From: Mesostigma viride
Taxonomy: Eukaryota > Streptophyta > Mesostigmatophyceae > Mesostigmatales > Mesostigmataceae
DNA length: 64,000 bases
Assembly (NCBI GenBank): GCA_009746045.1
Contig: RPFO01000030.1
Span: 1-64,000, forward strand
Reading direction: 5' to 3'
The notes beneath the pieces are model-generated. The model saw only the letters and a list, made by a program, of their open reading frames with translations. It did not search any database and was not told the origin of the DNA. Positions 19,101-32,303 of the stretch are shown here, piece after piece. The translations under genes and the position numbers were made by a program. Numbering within the stretch: the stretch's first letter is position 1; every line of letters starts with the position of its first letter.

Positions 19101-22100
19101 TAATACTAGCCGTGCAGATTCGGGATATTCTACCCCCGGTCTGTACGGTTAGCGTCTTACTAGCATCACTGAACATAAGGGTTTAATGACGTCAGTTAGC
19201 TAGGGATAAGGGAGGTTTTGCGACTAAAAGCCGCTCTGGCTGGTTTTGTCGGCCTCTTTCTTTGCTCATTGTCGTTGCGGCGGCAGCCGCAGCTATGGGT
19301 GCTGCGGAGCAAAATCCCAAAAGCACTGGTTGCACCGGCCACTTGGCCAGTGGTGAGACTTCCAGTTGTTAACCGGCCAGGCGTAGTTCCTCGCCCGGTT
19401 AACTAAAAGAAAAGAAAATGATTACCTCCGGTCCGCACCTTTTCCCCAGCTTGGGGTCTTTGGTGGGCCGGGTGCCGTGACAGGTGCTCAACTGTCGCTT
19501 GGTCGGCCCAGTGCGCGAGCTGGTGCTCCGTACCTGGGGATGCTTGCACCCCGGGTTGGAGCCGGATGGCTGGCACTGGCGACCCGTGTCTCGGTCCGCG
19601 GCCTGAGGCTTTTTCTTCGGAAATTGCTGCTGGCCAGCAAACTTTGCAATTGCCTTCCGCCGAGGGGGGGGTGGTTGGGGCTGGGGACGGCGATGGGGAA
19701 AGCGCCTAAGCTAGAAATTTTTTCCCCACGCATAGAAACCTCGGGGGGGAATGCGGTCTTGGCTGAACGGACTCTCGTTCAGCCAGGTGCCTGGGGCTGT
19801 GGCCTCGGGCATCCGGGCTGGCGGGGCCTGGGCTAGGTCCACGTTTTTTCTCGAAGCACCCCGGGTCTATGGGGAGACGGCCATAGCGGTACCGACTCGG
19901 GGCCCCGAGAGGGGTCATGATAGGCTGGCCGTGCGCAATCGCAGTGCAAATGCGCTGGGCCTTTTTGGGCCTGGCCATGCATCCACAGCCGCCGGGCACA
20001 CGCCTCCCGATGTGGGGGGGCTCCCGTTTTGCGGCAGGGCGGTCACTTGTGACAACGAGCAAGGTGGAGTGCGGCTTCAAGGGAAAGCCAGGGCGGGGGT
20101 GATTGGGCAACGTACTTCATGAAGGGCCTTGAACGGCGTGCCTCCGGGCATGTCAATAGTGTCACATGTATGCTTCCACTTATTGTTTTAATGAAGATGC
20201 TGGTTTTTGTGGGAGCTACGTGGGACATGAATCGGGGTTCTTTGAACGGAGTTTCTTCTATACGTGAATGCGGGAACAAGAGGCCGCTGGATGAGCGGCT
20301 TATATGTCGTAGAGTTTTCTCGTAGCTGTTTGGCTAGAGCTTTTGTGATTAGTAGATGCAGTATAGTGCATGGTTGAAAAATGAATTAAATAAAATGTGC
20401 GTTCCGCGCTTGGGTTGATTATACCCGGGCGGAACGGGGCGTGAGGTGCAGTGCCCCTGAAAAGAACAACCTACGCATTATTTAATACTAGCCGTGCAGA
20501 TTCGGGATATTCTACCCCCGGTCTGCACGGTTAGCGTCTTACTAGCATCACTGAACATAAGGGTTTAATGACGTCAGTTAGCTAGGGATAAGGGAGGTTT
20601 TGCGACTAAAAGCCGCTCTGGCTGGTTTTGTCGGCCTCTTTCTTTGCTCCCCACCCACCCGCCCTTGTCTTGGTTGCCTCAGGTAGAATGTTTGCAATTA
20701 CAAACTCATATACTGCACGTTTTTGCACAAACTGTTTCGCACAGGGTGGATAGAAAAACAAGAATGTTTGCAATTACAAACTCATATACTGCACGTTTTT
20801 GCACAAACTGTTTCGCACAGGGTGGATAGAGAAACAAGAATGTTTGCACAAACTGTTTCGCACAGGGTGGATAGAGAAACAAGAATGTTTGCACAAACTG
20901 TTTCGCACAGGGTGGATAGGAAAACAAGAATGTTTGCAATTACAAACTCATATACTGCACGTTTTTGCACAAACTGTTTCGCACAGGGTGGATAGAGAAA
21001 CAAGAATGTTTGCAATTACGAACTCATATACTGCACGTTTTTGCACAAACTGTTTCGCACAGGGTGGATAGAAAAACAAGAATGTTTGCAATTACGAACT
21101 CATATACTGCACGTTTTTGCATCAGCGCCAGTGAAAGTCGCCACCATGAATATCAAATGTTCGTCACCATCAGCCGTTAGTAAATTGGGGAAACGCTCCG
21201 CGGCGTGGATTGGAGAATCTTTTGCACAGTCGATGATCGAAGGTTCTGGATAAATACACCTGACGAACTACAAGGTCCCTGATGCACCCACAACAGAGGG
21301 GTGCAGCAACGTGGCTAGCTACTGCGTACATACCTACAGAGTTGCCCGTGGGACGAGCTTCTGGCGATGCAGCAAAGGTGAACGCTGGCATTAAAAACTA
21401 GAAATCCATGCTGTGGACAGCATGTGCAATATCTGGCACAGCTTGCGAGAAAAGAGGGCGGGCAAACAGACGTAGGGCTGGCGCCTCATCAGTGGTTCCG
21501 AGTTCTGTGGATGCAAGTAACCATGCTTTACGGGAAAGCTTTTGAGCAGCACTGACTGCTGAGGAGTGGGAGCATGTATGGAGTACACGGGCCTTACCAG
21601 GGTCGCCCGGACTTCACATCAGTATCACGTCTGGTCTCCAACCAAGAGGCCGATTGCCATGGAGAAAGTGAAGACGTGGTCTACATAATAGTATGTGAAC
21701 CCAGTAGTAGACAGCAGGCTATGTGCTGACACGTCACTTTAAGCAAATATATAGTAGTACACACATATAAGCAAAGGACAGGGCTCATGCATCCTTTAAG
21801 CAAATATATAGTAGTACGCACATATAAGCAAAGGACAAGGCTCATGCATCGGCTCAGCAGGAAAGCTTCCAGGCTTTACCCAGGAATCCCTCTTCAAAGT
21901 TCTTGGTTGAAAAGCTGGCGCTTGTGTGCATGGCACGGAACAAGGCACAACTTACAGGTGGTTTTCTGCCAACCTTGCCATTCCGTATGAAGAGGCTGGT
22001 AGTGAGGCCAAATGTCCATGCATGGATTACCAAAAGGACAACGAGAATTAGGGAGGCTGAAAGCATGCAGCTCATATCCTATTCGGCTAAAGCACGCACC

Positions 22101-25100
22101 CGTCCCTCGGTGTCCAAGCTCATCCCTTTTTCCTCCACCAGGTACTTGACCAGCTCCACATTGCCCCCTTGAGCCGCTGCGAGCAGCGCATTGCGAGCGT
22201 CCTGTGAACCATTGGCCAACGAGGATACGCAAACCCCGGCGAAGTACGACAACAGCAATAAGCACACATACACGCATGTAGCGCACGTTGCTGGTGCTGC
22301 TTCTGTTCGTGACTTGGTGTGTATATAGCTGGGGCGAGAACGTAAAACTTGGTGCTAGCAGCAAGGCAGCACTTTTGGCGACACAAATATTGTACATGAC
22401 CGGAGAGGGGACAAGGGGGTGCAAATACTTTACGCTAAAGCTTTCGTCGTGATAGCACCGTTGGGCTACGTGCCTCTCCATCGTGAACAGCACGGAATCC
22501 GGGATTCCCACATAAGCGCTTGCAAGCAGGCCCCTCATCGCATTTATTGTCATATTCCCCAAATAAGGCATGCTGGAAGTAACGTACCTTGTCCCTGGAT
22601 TCCAAGCTCACTCCCTTTTCATCCACCAGGTATTTAACCACCTCCAGATGACCTTCCAGGGCAGCAAGCAGAAGGGAGTTGCTTCCCCACTGCATCTTGC
22701 AAGAGGGGCACAGGCCACCGCAAGCAGCATCCAGAAACTAGTACTACTAATATTAGATGTGCGTCAATCATAGTCCATGCATATGAACGTGCCACGCTCA
22801 CCAACCTTTTCAAAATAGAACAATCAATGACACCGCAGCATACTCCAAGCAGCAGGTTGCGTGTGTGGGTCATTCCCCTTTGAACAGGTGGCACTTCAAT
22901 ATCAATCGTTGCAGTAGTTCCAGGGGCAGAAGGATTGCCACAAGGCATTGACACGAGTTTCTGCAGAAGCTGCCATGTCATGCGGCATGATTCGACACAA
23001 AACAATACCAAGCATATAGGGTCGACGGATCCTTTACTCTGTATTGGCACCCACGTGACGCAGTCACGTGCTTATTAATTGAACAATAACAAGCATATTC
23101 ACCACCACATGCGAGGATAAGGCCACAAAGCAATACCAAGCATATTCACCACCGCATGCGAGGATAAGTCCACAAAGCAGTACCAAGCATATTCACCACC
23201 GCATGCGATGATAAGGCCACAAAGCAGTACCAAGCATATTCACCACCACATGCGAGGATAAGGCCACAAAGCAATACCAAGCATATTCACCACCGCATGC
23301 GATGATAAGGCCACAAAGCAATACCAAGCATATTCACCACCGCATGCGAGGATAAGGCCACAAAGCAACACCAAGCATATTCACCACCGCATGCGAGGAT
23401 AAGGCCACAAAGCAATACCAAGCATATTCACCACCGCATGCGATGATAAGGCCACAAAGCAATACCAAGCACATTCACCACCGCATGCGATGATAAGGCC
23501 ACAAAGCAGTACCAAGCATATTCACCACCACATGCGAGGATAAGGCCACAAAGCAATACCAAGCATATTCACCACCGCATGCGATGATAAGGCCACAAAG
23601 CAGTACCAAGCATATTCACCACCACATGCGAGGATAAGGCCACAAAGCAATACCAAGCATATTCACCACCACATGCGAGGATAAGGCCACAAAGCAGTAC
23701 CAAGCATATTCACCACCACATGCGAGGATAAGGCCACAAAGCAATACCAAGCATATTCACCACCGCATGCGAGGATAAGTCCACAAAGCAGTACCAAGCA
23801 CATTCACCACCGCATGCGATGATAAGGCCACAAAGCAATACCAAGCATATTCACCACCACATGCGATGATAAGGCCACAAAGCAATACCAAGCATATTCA
23901 CCACCGCATGCGATGATAAGGCCACAAAGCAGTACCAAGCATATTCACCACCGCATGCGATGATAAGGCCACAAAGCAGTACCAAGCATATTCACCACCA
24001 CATGCGATGATAAGGCCACAAAGCAATACCAAGCATATTCACCACCGCATGCGATGATAAGGCCACAAAGCAATACCAAGCACATTCACCACCGCATGCG
24101 ATGATAAGGCCACAAAGCAATACCAAGCATATTCACCACCGCATGCGATGATAAGGCCACAAAGCAAAACCAAGCATAGTCACCACCGCATGCGATGATA
24201 AGGCCACAAAGCAAAACCAAGCATAGTCACCACCGCATGCGATGATAACGCCCCCCCACTCTAGAAATAACTTGCAATGCATGATCGGGCATTTCTTGAC
24301 TGCAGGGGTCACCCAGTCCACGACGAGTGATAAAAGACATTTCATGCCCAAGACACTTTGCCTGCCTGCTCGCTAGCGATATCTGTTCAGAGATTAAGGG
24401 GACTCCTTGAACTACAGGGAGCAAAAGAAAATGCAGGCACTCGAGCTCCCTGAAATGAAGGGAGCAAAAGAAAAGACAGGCGCTAGGGCTATTTTTAATG
24501 AAGGGGGCACATGGAAGTGCCAACCAAGCAATTCATGGGGGAAAAAACACTAGGGCAGGGATCACCATCGCAAATTACAGGGCTTTTACGCTGCAAAGCA
24601 TTTTTAAGGGGCCGGCTGGTAACAGAAAACTTTGGCAGAGGCAGCTCTGTAGGATGCCTGCAGCAAAGAGGCTAAAGGCTTGGGTGGCGAGGCGGCCTAG
24701 GTCTCTAGGCCCCACCTCTAGGCACTTGTCAAACCAGGTATGGCATGGCGCTACCCCATGCCCTTTCCCAGGTATCATGGATAGTGAGAAAATCAACCAA
24801 AAGGGAGTAATTTCAAACATTCTAATCCACGGACTTCACATCACAACACAAACCACATGGACACAGGAAGTAAAAAAGTGCTAGTATTTGTAGTAAGAAC
24901 GGACACTAGTTGTCAAAGTAGAAAGAAATCATCTGTCAAAGTAGTAAGAAATCATCTGTCAAAGTAGTAAGAAATCATCCGTCAAAGTAGTAAGAAATCA
25001 TCCGTCAAAGTAGTAAGAAATCATCTGTCATAGTAAGAAATCATGTTTGTTGGAATGCAGAAAAAGTAACGGAACAGCTCACATGGTTCCTGGCGTTCAA

Positions 25101-28100
25101 GTTGGCGCCCGCCTCCACCAGATACTGGACTAGATCCAGATCGCCCGCAGACGCTGCGGTGGTAAGCGCTCCTTCCCCGTCCTGTGTACCATAAATAAAA
25201 AAGGTCCAGGTTCAACACATCGCAAGGGTCCATGGTCACTATCTAAGCACGGGTCGGGAGGTTAACTTGTACAAGACCAGCGCGCTGCCAAGACCACAAC
25301 ATTGGCACCAGCAGGCATGTCAGCCACGTGCACGCATGCATCGATGGCAGCCGGGTAGCAAGGATTGGACAAAGAGTGGTTTCGTGCCCATCACACCTGT
25401 CCCTGCAGCAATGCCACGTCACTTGCCCTGGTCGTAATTAAGTTCTCTAATAGGCATGCAGGCCCAGTGGAACGAACGACCGCTTTCTTGACACGCAGGT
25501 ACTCCAGAGCCGATTTCCTAGGCTTCCGTAAGCATACCCAATCTCTATCGTTTCTTGCAACAAACATAACCATACTGGCAAAAATGCTTGTGGTAACAGC
25601 ATAATACTCTCAGCAGCCACAGCCAAGACATGTGCGCTCGTGGAGACCAGCAGCCACAGCCATGTCATGTGCGCTCATGGAGACCAGCAGCCACAGCCAA
25701 GTCATGTGCGCTCGTGGAGACCAGCAGCCACAGCCAAGTCATGTGACCAGAAGCCACAGCCATGTCATGTGCGCTTGTGGAGACCAGCAGCCACAGCCAA
25801 GTCATGTGCGCTCATGGAGACCAGCAGCCACAGCAAAGTCATGTGCGCTCGTGGAGACCAGCAGCCACAGCCAAGTCATGTGACCAGAAGCCACAGCCAT
25901 GTCATGTGCGCTCGTGGAGACCAGCAGCCACAGCCATGACATGTGCGCTCGTGGAGACCAGAAGCCACAGCCAAGACATGTGCGCTCGTGGAGACCAGCA
26001 GCCACAGCCAAGTCATGTGCGCTCATGGAGACCAGAAGCCACAGCCAAGTCATGTGCGCTCGTGGAGACCAGAAGCCACAGCCAAGTCATGTGCGCTCGT
26101 GGAGACCAGCAGCCACAGCAAAGTCATGCGCGCTCGTGGAGACCAGAAGCCACAGCCAAGTCATGTGCGCTCGTGGAGACCAGAAGCTTTTATTCTCAAG
26201 GGTGGTGAACCCCCTCGATGCATCCGTATCTACATACAGGAACCTGCAAGACACATATAATAGGAGAATGCGGCGCGCGGAACATCCGCTGCACACGGAA
26301 AACAAACAGTCTGTCTGGAAAGCAGACAGTCTATTTAAAGTGGCAACCGGTGTCCATTCTTTTTTTAGGTAAATGGGGGCATGGATCAGACGACCTTTCC
26401 CGCTGCGGATTACCTGTGTGACCGCTCTGCTGCCCCAACGGAAAGAAAAATGCCCGTGGGAAAGCCGAAACCCACACGAGGATCAGGAGGATGCGCTGTC
26501 TATAAAACCGAAACGTACGCTGTTCTTGGTATGGATGTCCGCGCCTCGCTCAATGAGATAGCGAATGATGTCCCGATGGCCCGAGAATGCCGCGAGGAGC
26601 AGCGGTGCGTCCTTCAACTGCAGCCGTTGAGAGTCCACACGGATGCCAAACAGGCCCACACGCACGTCAGTCATGGAGAATCTGACAGATGGCGGGCTGT
26701 TGCTAGGACCCTAGGGTCGCGGAATGGCAGGCATATACCACGAGCAGTCAGATGAGATGACCATGAAGAATGGCTCCCTATCTACATATCGGTCACCCAT
26801 GGCAGAATGATAGAAACTTGCGGTCCTCCAATCCCTCAAGCCGGCTGCTGCGTGACCAGGCCACGTCGACGACACCCTGGTTCGAGCTGCTGACTACGCT
26901 CAGGTGGGAACTAACCCCACCAGCCTGGAGCAGCCCCCCACAGGGAATGTTGCGGCATGCCACATAAGCACTTCTTACCATGGTGACGCAGGGGCAAGTA
27001 GATGCATTAGTGACAAGCGACCTGCCCGCCACTAAGACCTGGCCAAGGGGAGAACGTATAGAAGAAGAATGGGTGAACGATAACAGTTGAAAAGCCGCAA
27101 CGATAACCAAGAGCTCCTTCTACAGTATGCGATGCACAGCGTTACAGCATGTCCGCCAAGTCCTTAGTAAACATTCGATAGAAAAGCGATCTGCAGATGT
27201 CGGTGGTTCTTTGAACATAGTTTCTTTATAGTAAGATAGAAGGTTAGACATTATAGCCAGGCTACAAGGTTGATGAGGCAAACCTTTTTGAGGCCGCTGT
27301 GGCGTGAAGCGGATGTGCGATGGCAAATAGTTTCCCAGTTTACTGGCCAGCTGTCTGAGAACTACATTGCATTACAACCTTGACACTGTCTTAATTCTTC
27401 AGTGATGGCACAGCTATTACCTAGATCTGAAAATTTTCTCCCACGCATAACACGACCTAAGAGCCCCGGCATTCTTACGTGAGATGCCGGGAAACGGTAT
27501 GCCAATTTGCGTCATTTGTTCACGCGAAAAAATTCCGATCGGGGCAAGGTCGCGTGCCACGCAAAACTGACAGAAGCAAACCCACGTATCTGAGGTTGGC
27601 CTCCTTTCTTTTCCCGCCCACCCTTCCTGCGTTGTTTGAAGGGGGGTAGGGCTAGCCTTTGACAAGCAATAAGCATTGCCACGAGCATCACGAGCACAAC
27701 GGCCGGGATGTGGCCTGCCTTTTGTATGTGCTCCACTAATTGTTTGAATAAAGAGTCTGGTTGCCCTGGAGTTCCACGGTGAATAGAAAGACTTTTATTC
27801 GCTCAATGCTTGGCGAATGGATCTGCTGTAGTGCAAGTTGAGTATGAGGTCTGCGCTTTGTACACCGTGCAAAATCTCCCCATGCAGGACAGCGTGCCTA
27901 GCTAGCATAATACTGATGCTTTTAACTATTACTATTATTGCTTTAACTATTACTATTATTGCTTAAACTATTACAACTATTGCTTTAACTATTACTATTA
28001 TTGCTTTAACTATTACTATTATTGCTTTAACTATTACTATTATTGCTTTAACTATTACTATTATTGCTTTAACTATTACTAGCATTGCTTTTAACTGTTA

Positions 28101-31100
28101 CTAGTATTTGCAATGAACCACAGCTTCATTCGCCTAGGGTAAAACCTGCGACTGACCTTGTCCCTGGTGTCCATGTCGGCGCCGCTGGCAACCAGGGACT
28201 GAACGATGTCCAGGTGGCCTTTCTGGGATGCAACGTGCAGTGGAGTCTGCCAACTCTGCATATACCGGCAGCAAAGTTTACCGGCATGAGGGCAAGCTTG
28301 GGCAGAAGTGAGAAAAAAAATTGTTTGCACTGCTGGATCCTGAAACTGGAAAAGGAGTTGACACATGATGGAAAATAAACAAATATCCATGATTCTTGAT
28401 GCCTCAGATATTTTTGGTACAGCCAGGGTATATGGCAAGTAGGGCCCCAAAGCTTGCCAGAAACCTGAACCAGCCACCCGAGACACAAAGTTTGGAGCAA
28501 AAGAAATGAAATATGTGGGATCCCTTGGTGTCCCCATAAGCCGCCTGCAACGGTGAAATGGGAAACAAAAAACCCGTGTAGGCTGCGGTTCTTACTCTGC
28601 TCTGGAGAATTCCGACTGCCCACCATTGCCCCACCGTCGCCCAACGTCCATATTTGGGCAACATAAAACGAGGCATTTGTCCACGGATGAGATCGTGTCA
28701 CTCACAATTACAAATACTTTTCCCGATAAAAAACACAACACGCTTGCTAGTTAAAAGTGCTTCCCAAAAGCCTTCTGTGCATTGTAAGTAGGAAAGGCAC
28801 ACTGAAATGAATCATGGCCCCTACTTAACATCGAATCTACTGTGGCAAGCTGGACATCAAGGCCTACCACATTCTTGGCCTCCTTGTCAGCACCGCTGGC
28901 GAGGAGGTGCTGAACGATGTTCAGGCGGCCGGTCATCGATGCACAGTGCAGCGGGGTATGGAAGGTCTGCGAAAGATCGTGGAAACAAGAACCGCATTGA
29001 GCGAGGTGAAATTAAGGGTGAGGACGAGCTGTGACTGTGTCAGAGAGGCTGACTTTGTTGTTGATGGCAGTAAGGCACATAGCAGCGGCCACGCGTGTGG
29101 AAATGCGCTGCAAAATAGCTTACATGCCACATGATTTCAAGAGAATGGACACCTGGCGCTGATGCCAAGAAGATTTCATCGACCCTGTCCTTCTTACATG
29201 CTTTTCAACTCCACTGAGCACAACACGTCCAGCACCCATGTTTGAGACAAGGGGTCGCCTCCTGAGATGTTTGGGTCAACTTCTTGATTTACTTTACAGC
29301 AAAGTGCCTTGTTTAGAGCCATCTAAGTGTGGCGGTCCTACATGAAAGCACGAGCTACTTCGACAGGGAAAGTCAGTGCTCACAAGCACCAGGCAGGAGG
29401 CTCTCCTACCAAAGCATTTGAAAACAATAGCATACAGCATAAACACAGCATCCTTGAATATCCTATAAAGAAGCACATTCCCCTTGGCTCCACATCCCTG
29501 TGCAAATGCCACCACGTCCAACCATAACCAGAAGCAACAATATAATGCGCTGTCTAAAGTTTACACAAAAGCCAGAACATGAACCTGAGATGGCATGACA
29601 CTGAAATCAAGATGCTCGCTTGAGATGGCATGAGCCAGATGGACTGAAAAATTACGCATGCACCGCCTCTTTGAACAATTACCTAATAATCCATACCCTA
29701 AAGTCTGATTTCACACTAAAGTCAAGTTGTGCGGCTTGAGATGGCATGAGCCTAGAACTGACCTCATTCTTGGCCTCGATGTTCGCACCACTAGTAATGA
29801 GGTGCTTCACAACCTCGAGGTGGCCATTCAGCGCTGCCAGATGCAGGGGGGTATATCCGCTCTGCTCATATGTCCAGAGGACCTGAACGCAGTCACATCA
29901 GAGACACAACCATGTCGTCATGGTCCAAACCAGGGAAGAGTGATCGGCCACCATAAGCAGCATACACAGCTTTGACCGGCGGAACCATCCAACAAAGAGG
30001 CCAGAACGGAACAGGCCCAACGCGAGAATTAGGTCTGGATTTGTGTGTGTCAAACTCCTAGTTAATTAGGGACCACCAACACTATGTGATAAGGCCCCCC
30101 CGAAGCCATTCCAGCGTGATAAATTGACATCCGCACTGTCAGTGTTGTGCATTTTTTATCACTGCCTTTTGCTCACTCAGAATAACACCCAAACAGCACA
30201 TCTTCGGCATTATTGGAAACAAACAAGGAAGAATTTCGGTCCCACGGTTGCAGAGACATAGAAGACAATGCATCGTAACAACGGTAAGGAACTCTCACAG
30301 GGGCCCCACGGTCATAGCAACTCTTTGCTGGCATCGCTGATCGCAAAACTGCACATGCAGCGACCTATAGGTTGCAGCTAAAAGGATTTGGCTATAAACC
30401 CTAAACCCTAAACCCTAAACCCTGAACCCTAAACCCTAAACCCTAAACAGCTTAAAGGACTTGGCTACATCTTGCACGTCAGGGTTGGAACAAGACATGC
30501 GTTGTCAGTTGCCACGAGTATGGAAGTCTGCAAAGGCAGGTATCGAGTCCCGCAAAGAGTTGCCAGCAGCATGCCAGCAACACTTTCACAACTAATGCCC
30601 TCTTGACCAAAGCAGAACGGACACGAGGAGGCGGGCATGGCCGGAAAAAACACTTTTTCGATCACAGACCGCCTGAGCGTGACAAATCAAGCTAGTAGTG
30701 AGATCTGACGAGGGAAGCATGTGCCTTGATAAAAATGTCAGGATACCCCGCCTCGTCGGGTAAAACATATTAGTAGTAATATGTTATCCTTGCTCTCCAA
30801 CGCTCTGCCTTTTTCCAGGCCGAACACCCATATGAGAAGCGAAGTGTCTGAACCCAGCACGCACAAGCACCCTCAACCTGGGGCGAAGGAAGCTTTCCAT
30901 GCCAGGACAAATGAAGACTGTCAACCAAGGGTACATGAAGACGACCAGGGCGCTCAGGCACAGTGTCGACATCAGTGCTGACCTTCCCCTCAGCCTTCTT
31001 GTTAGGGTTGGCATCACCAGCACCCGGGGCACTTGTCGGTAGTGCTGCTGTTGGCGGGGTCCCTCGGTTCTGCGCTTAGTTTGCAGCCAGCATACCCCCG

Positions 31101-32265
31101 AGGATGACAGACGAAAGTAGAGTCCAGATGGCAGGATGAAATTTTTTATGAGAAAGCACAGTAGACAGGCAAGGGCGTGCAAGACATATTGACACCTTAT
31201 TGGCATAAGGTGGCCAAGTGCTGGTGTTTCAAGAAGCGTAGACACAAGGATAATAAGTATTGCACCAAACCAGCTGAGCCACTAGTGCAGAGAAGAGGAG
31301 AAGAGTCTGGCTGTTCTCGTGACCCTTTGTTTATCCTCACAGTCGGTCATCCGTGTCCTCGCCCAGACGATCAAGGGCGACCGCCATTCATCGTGTACGT
31401 GCTTTCTTTCGGACGTCTACCACCGTAAACGGGAGTGCTGCGGGGAATGGCCGACAGCGGGGTCTCGAAATCCATTTATGAAGCCGGTTTCAGAACCTGA
31501 TTGGAACGGCCGATGGCGCTAGCACCTGGAATGGCCCGACCACGAAATCTCGCATCAACGCAGCAGGGTGGATAATCCGAGCCGAGCAGGTCAACAACTC
31601 TGAAGACGATATCAGCTAGCAAATGCCGACAGCGGGCAGTCCCCGATACCGGATTGCATTGTCATTCAGATTTGTAATTGTCGCCTCGACACCGAAGTGG
31701 ATTTTGCTTCTGCGATTCTTGAACACCTATCCGAAACGCGAGTGCGTCTTGATTTTTTATCGGATTTCAGTTTCGGCCTGTTTCCATTACTCACGATGCG
31801 CTGGCAATGGGGTTGTGTGTCGCGCGACCGCCGCGTGTCCCGGCACTGCTTGTCACCCGCTATTTCTGGAACTGTATGGCGGTGTGACCCGAACTAGAAG
31901 ATGGATGCATTAATGACCTAGTGAGGAAGGACGTACGGGAAAGGGAAGATGGTCAAGTGAGTCGGTTTATTCAACGAGACATCCCCTCTTTGCGTAGAAT
32001 GCGCATGGCGAATTATATACTACTATACAGTAGTGTTGCGGTCCATTTCGATGTGGTCCATTTAGAACCTCCCAGAACGCGCACAGCGAATTATTTACTA
32101 CTATATGTTGTCCATTTCGATCCTCTCTGAACGCTGCATGGAGAAAGTGCCAGAAAACTACATACCCAGTACCATTACTAGGCGTGTACTTCTCAGCAGG
32201 GGATGAAAAAAAACAAGGCCGGGAGCATGCACACAAATGTAAGCTAATGGAATACAACCTAAACA

Positions 32266-32303
<38 letters not shown>

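Larger units (their letters stand above)
18851..20684 (+). mobile_element. 1.83-kb insertion with 417-bp direct repeats inside the 76-bp array
   Basis: The array stops at ...ACAAGAAT (18850) and resumes at AGAATGTTTGC (20685), so AGAAT (18846-18850 and 20685-20689) is a 5-bp target-site duplication around a 1834-bp insert. The insert has two nearly identical 417-bp direct repeats (18851-19267 and 20233-20649), a 965-bp GC-rich middle with no recognised protein, and a 35-bp C-rich end (20650-20684) present only on the right. It is probably a small non-autonomous retroelement. The strand is arbitrary. Confidence 0.75.

Noticed and set aside
18290-21253. Many 60 to 106 residue frames with HKLFRTGWIEKQECL
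   Set aside because: Translations of the 76-bp tandem repeat, without a start context or domain.
23084-24247. CRISPR-like array
   Set aside because: The units are joined head to tail with no unique spacers and there are no cas genes; it is a minisatellite in a eukaryotic intron.
24498-24884. 128-codon plus-strand frame
   Set aside because: No domain, lies antisense inside an intron of gene A, and codon use looks random.
25632-26372. Proteins of 83 to 157 residues with repeated HGDQQPQPSHV
   Set aside because: They are produced by a 37-bp satellite that is open in several frames on both strands.
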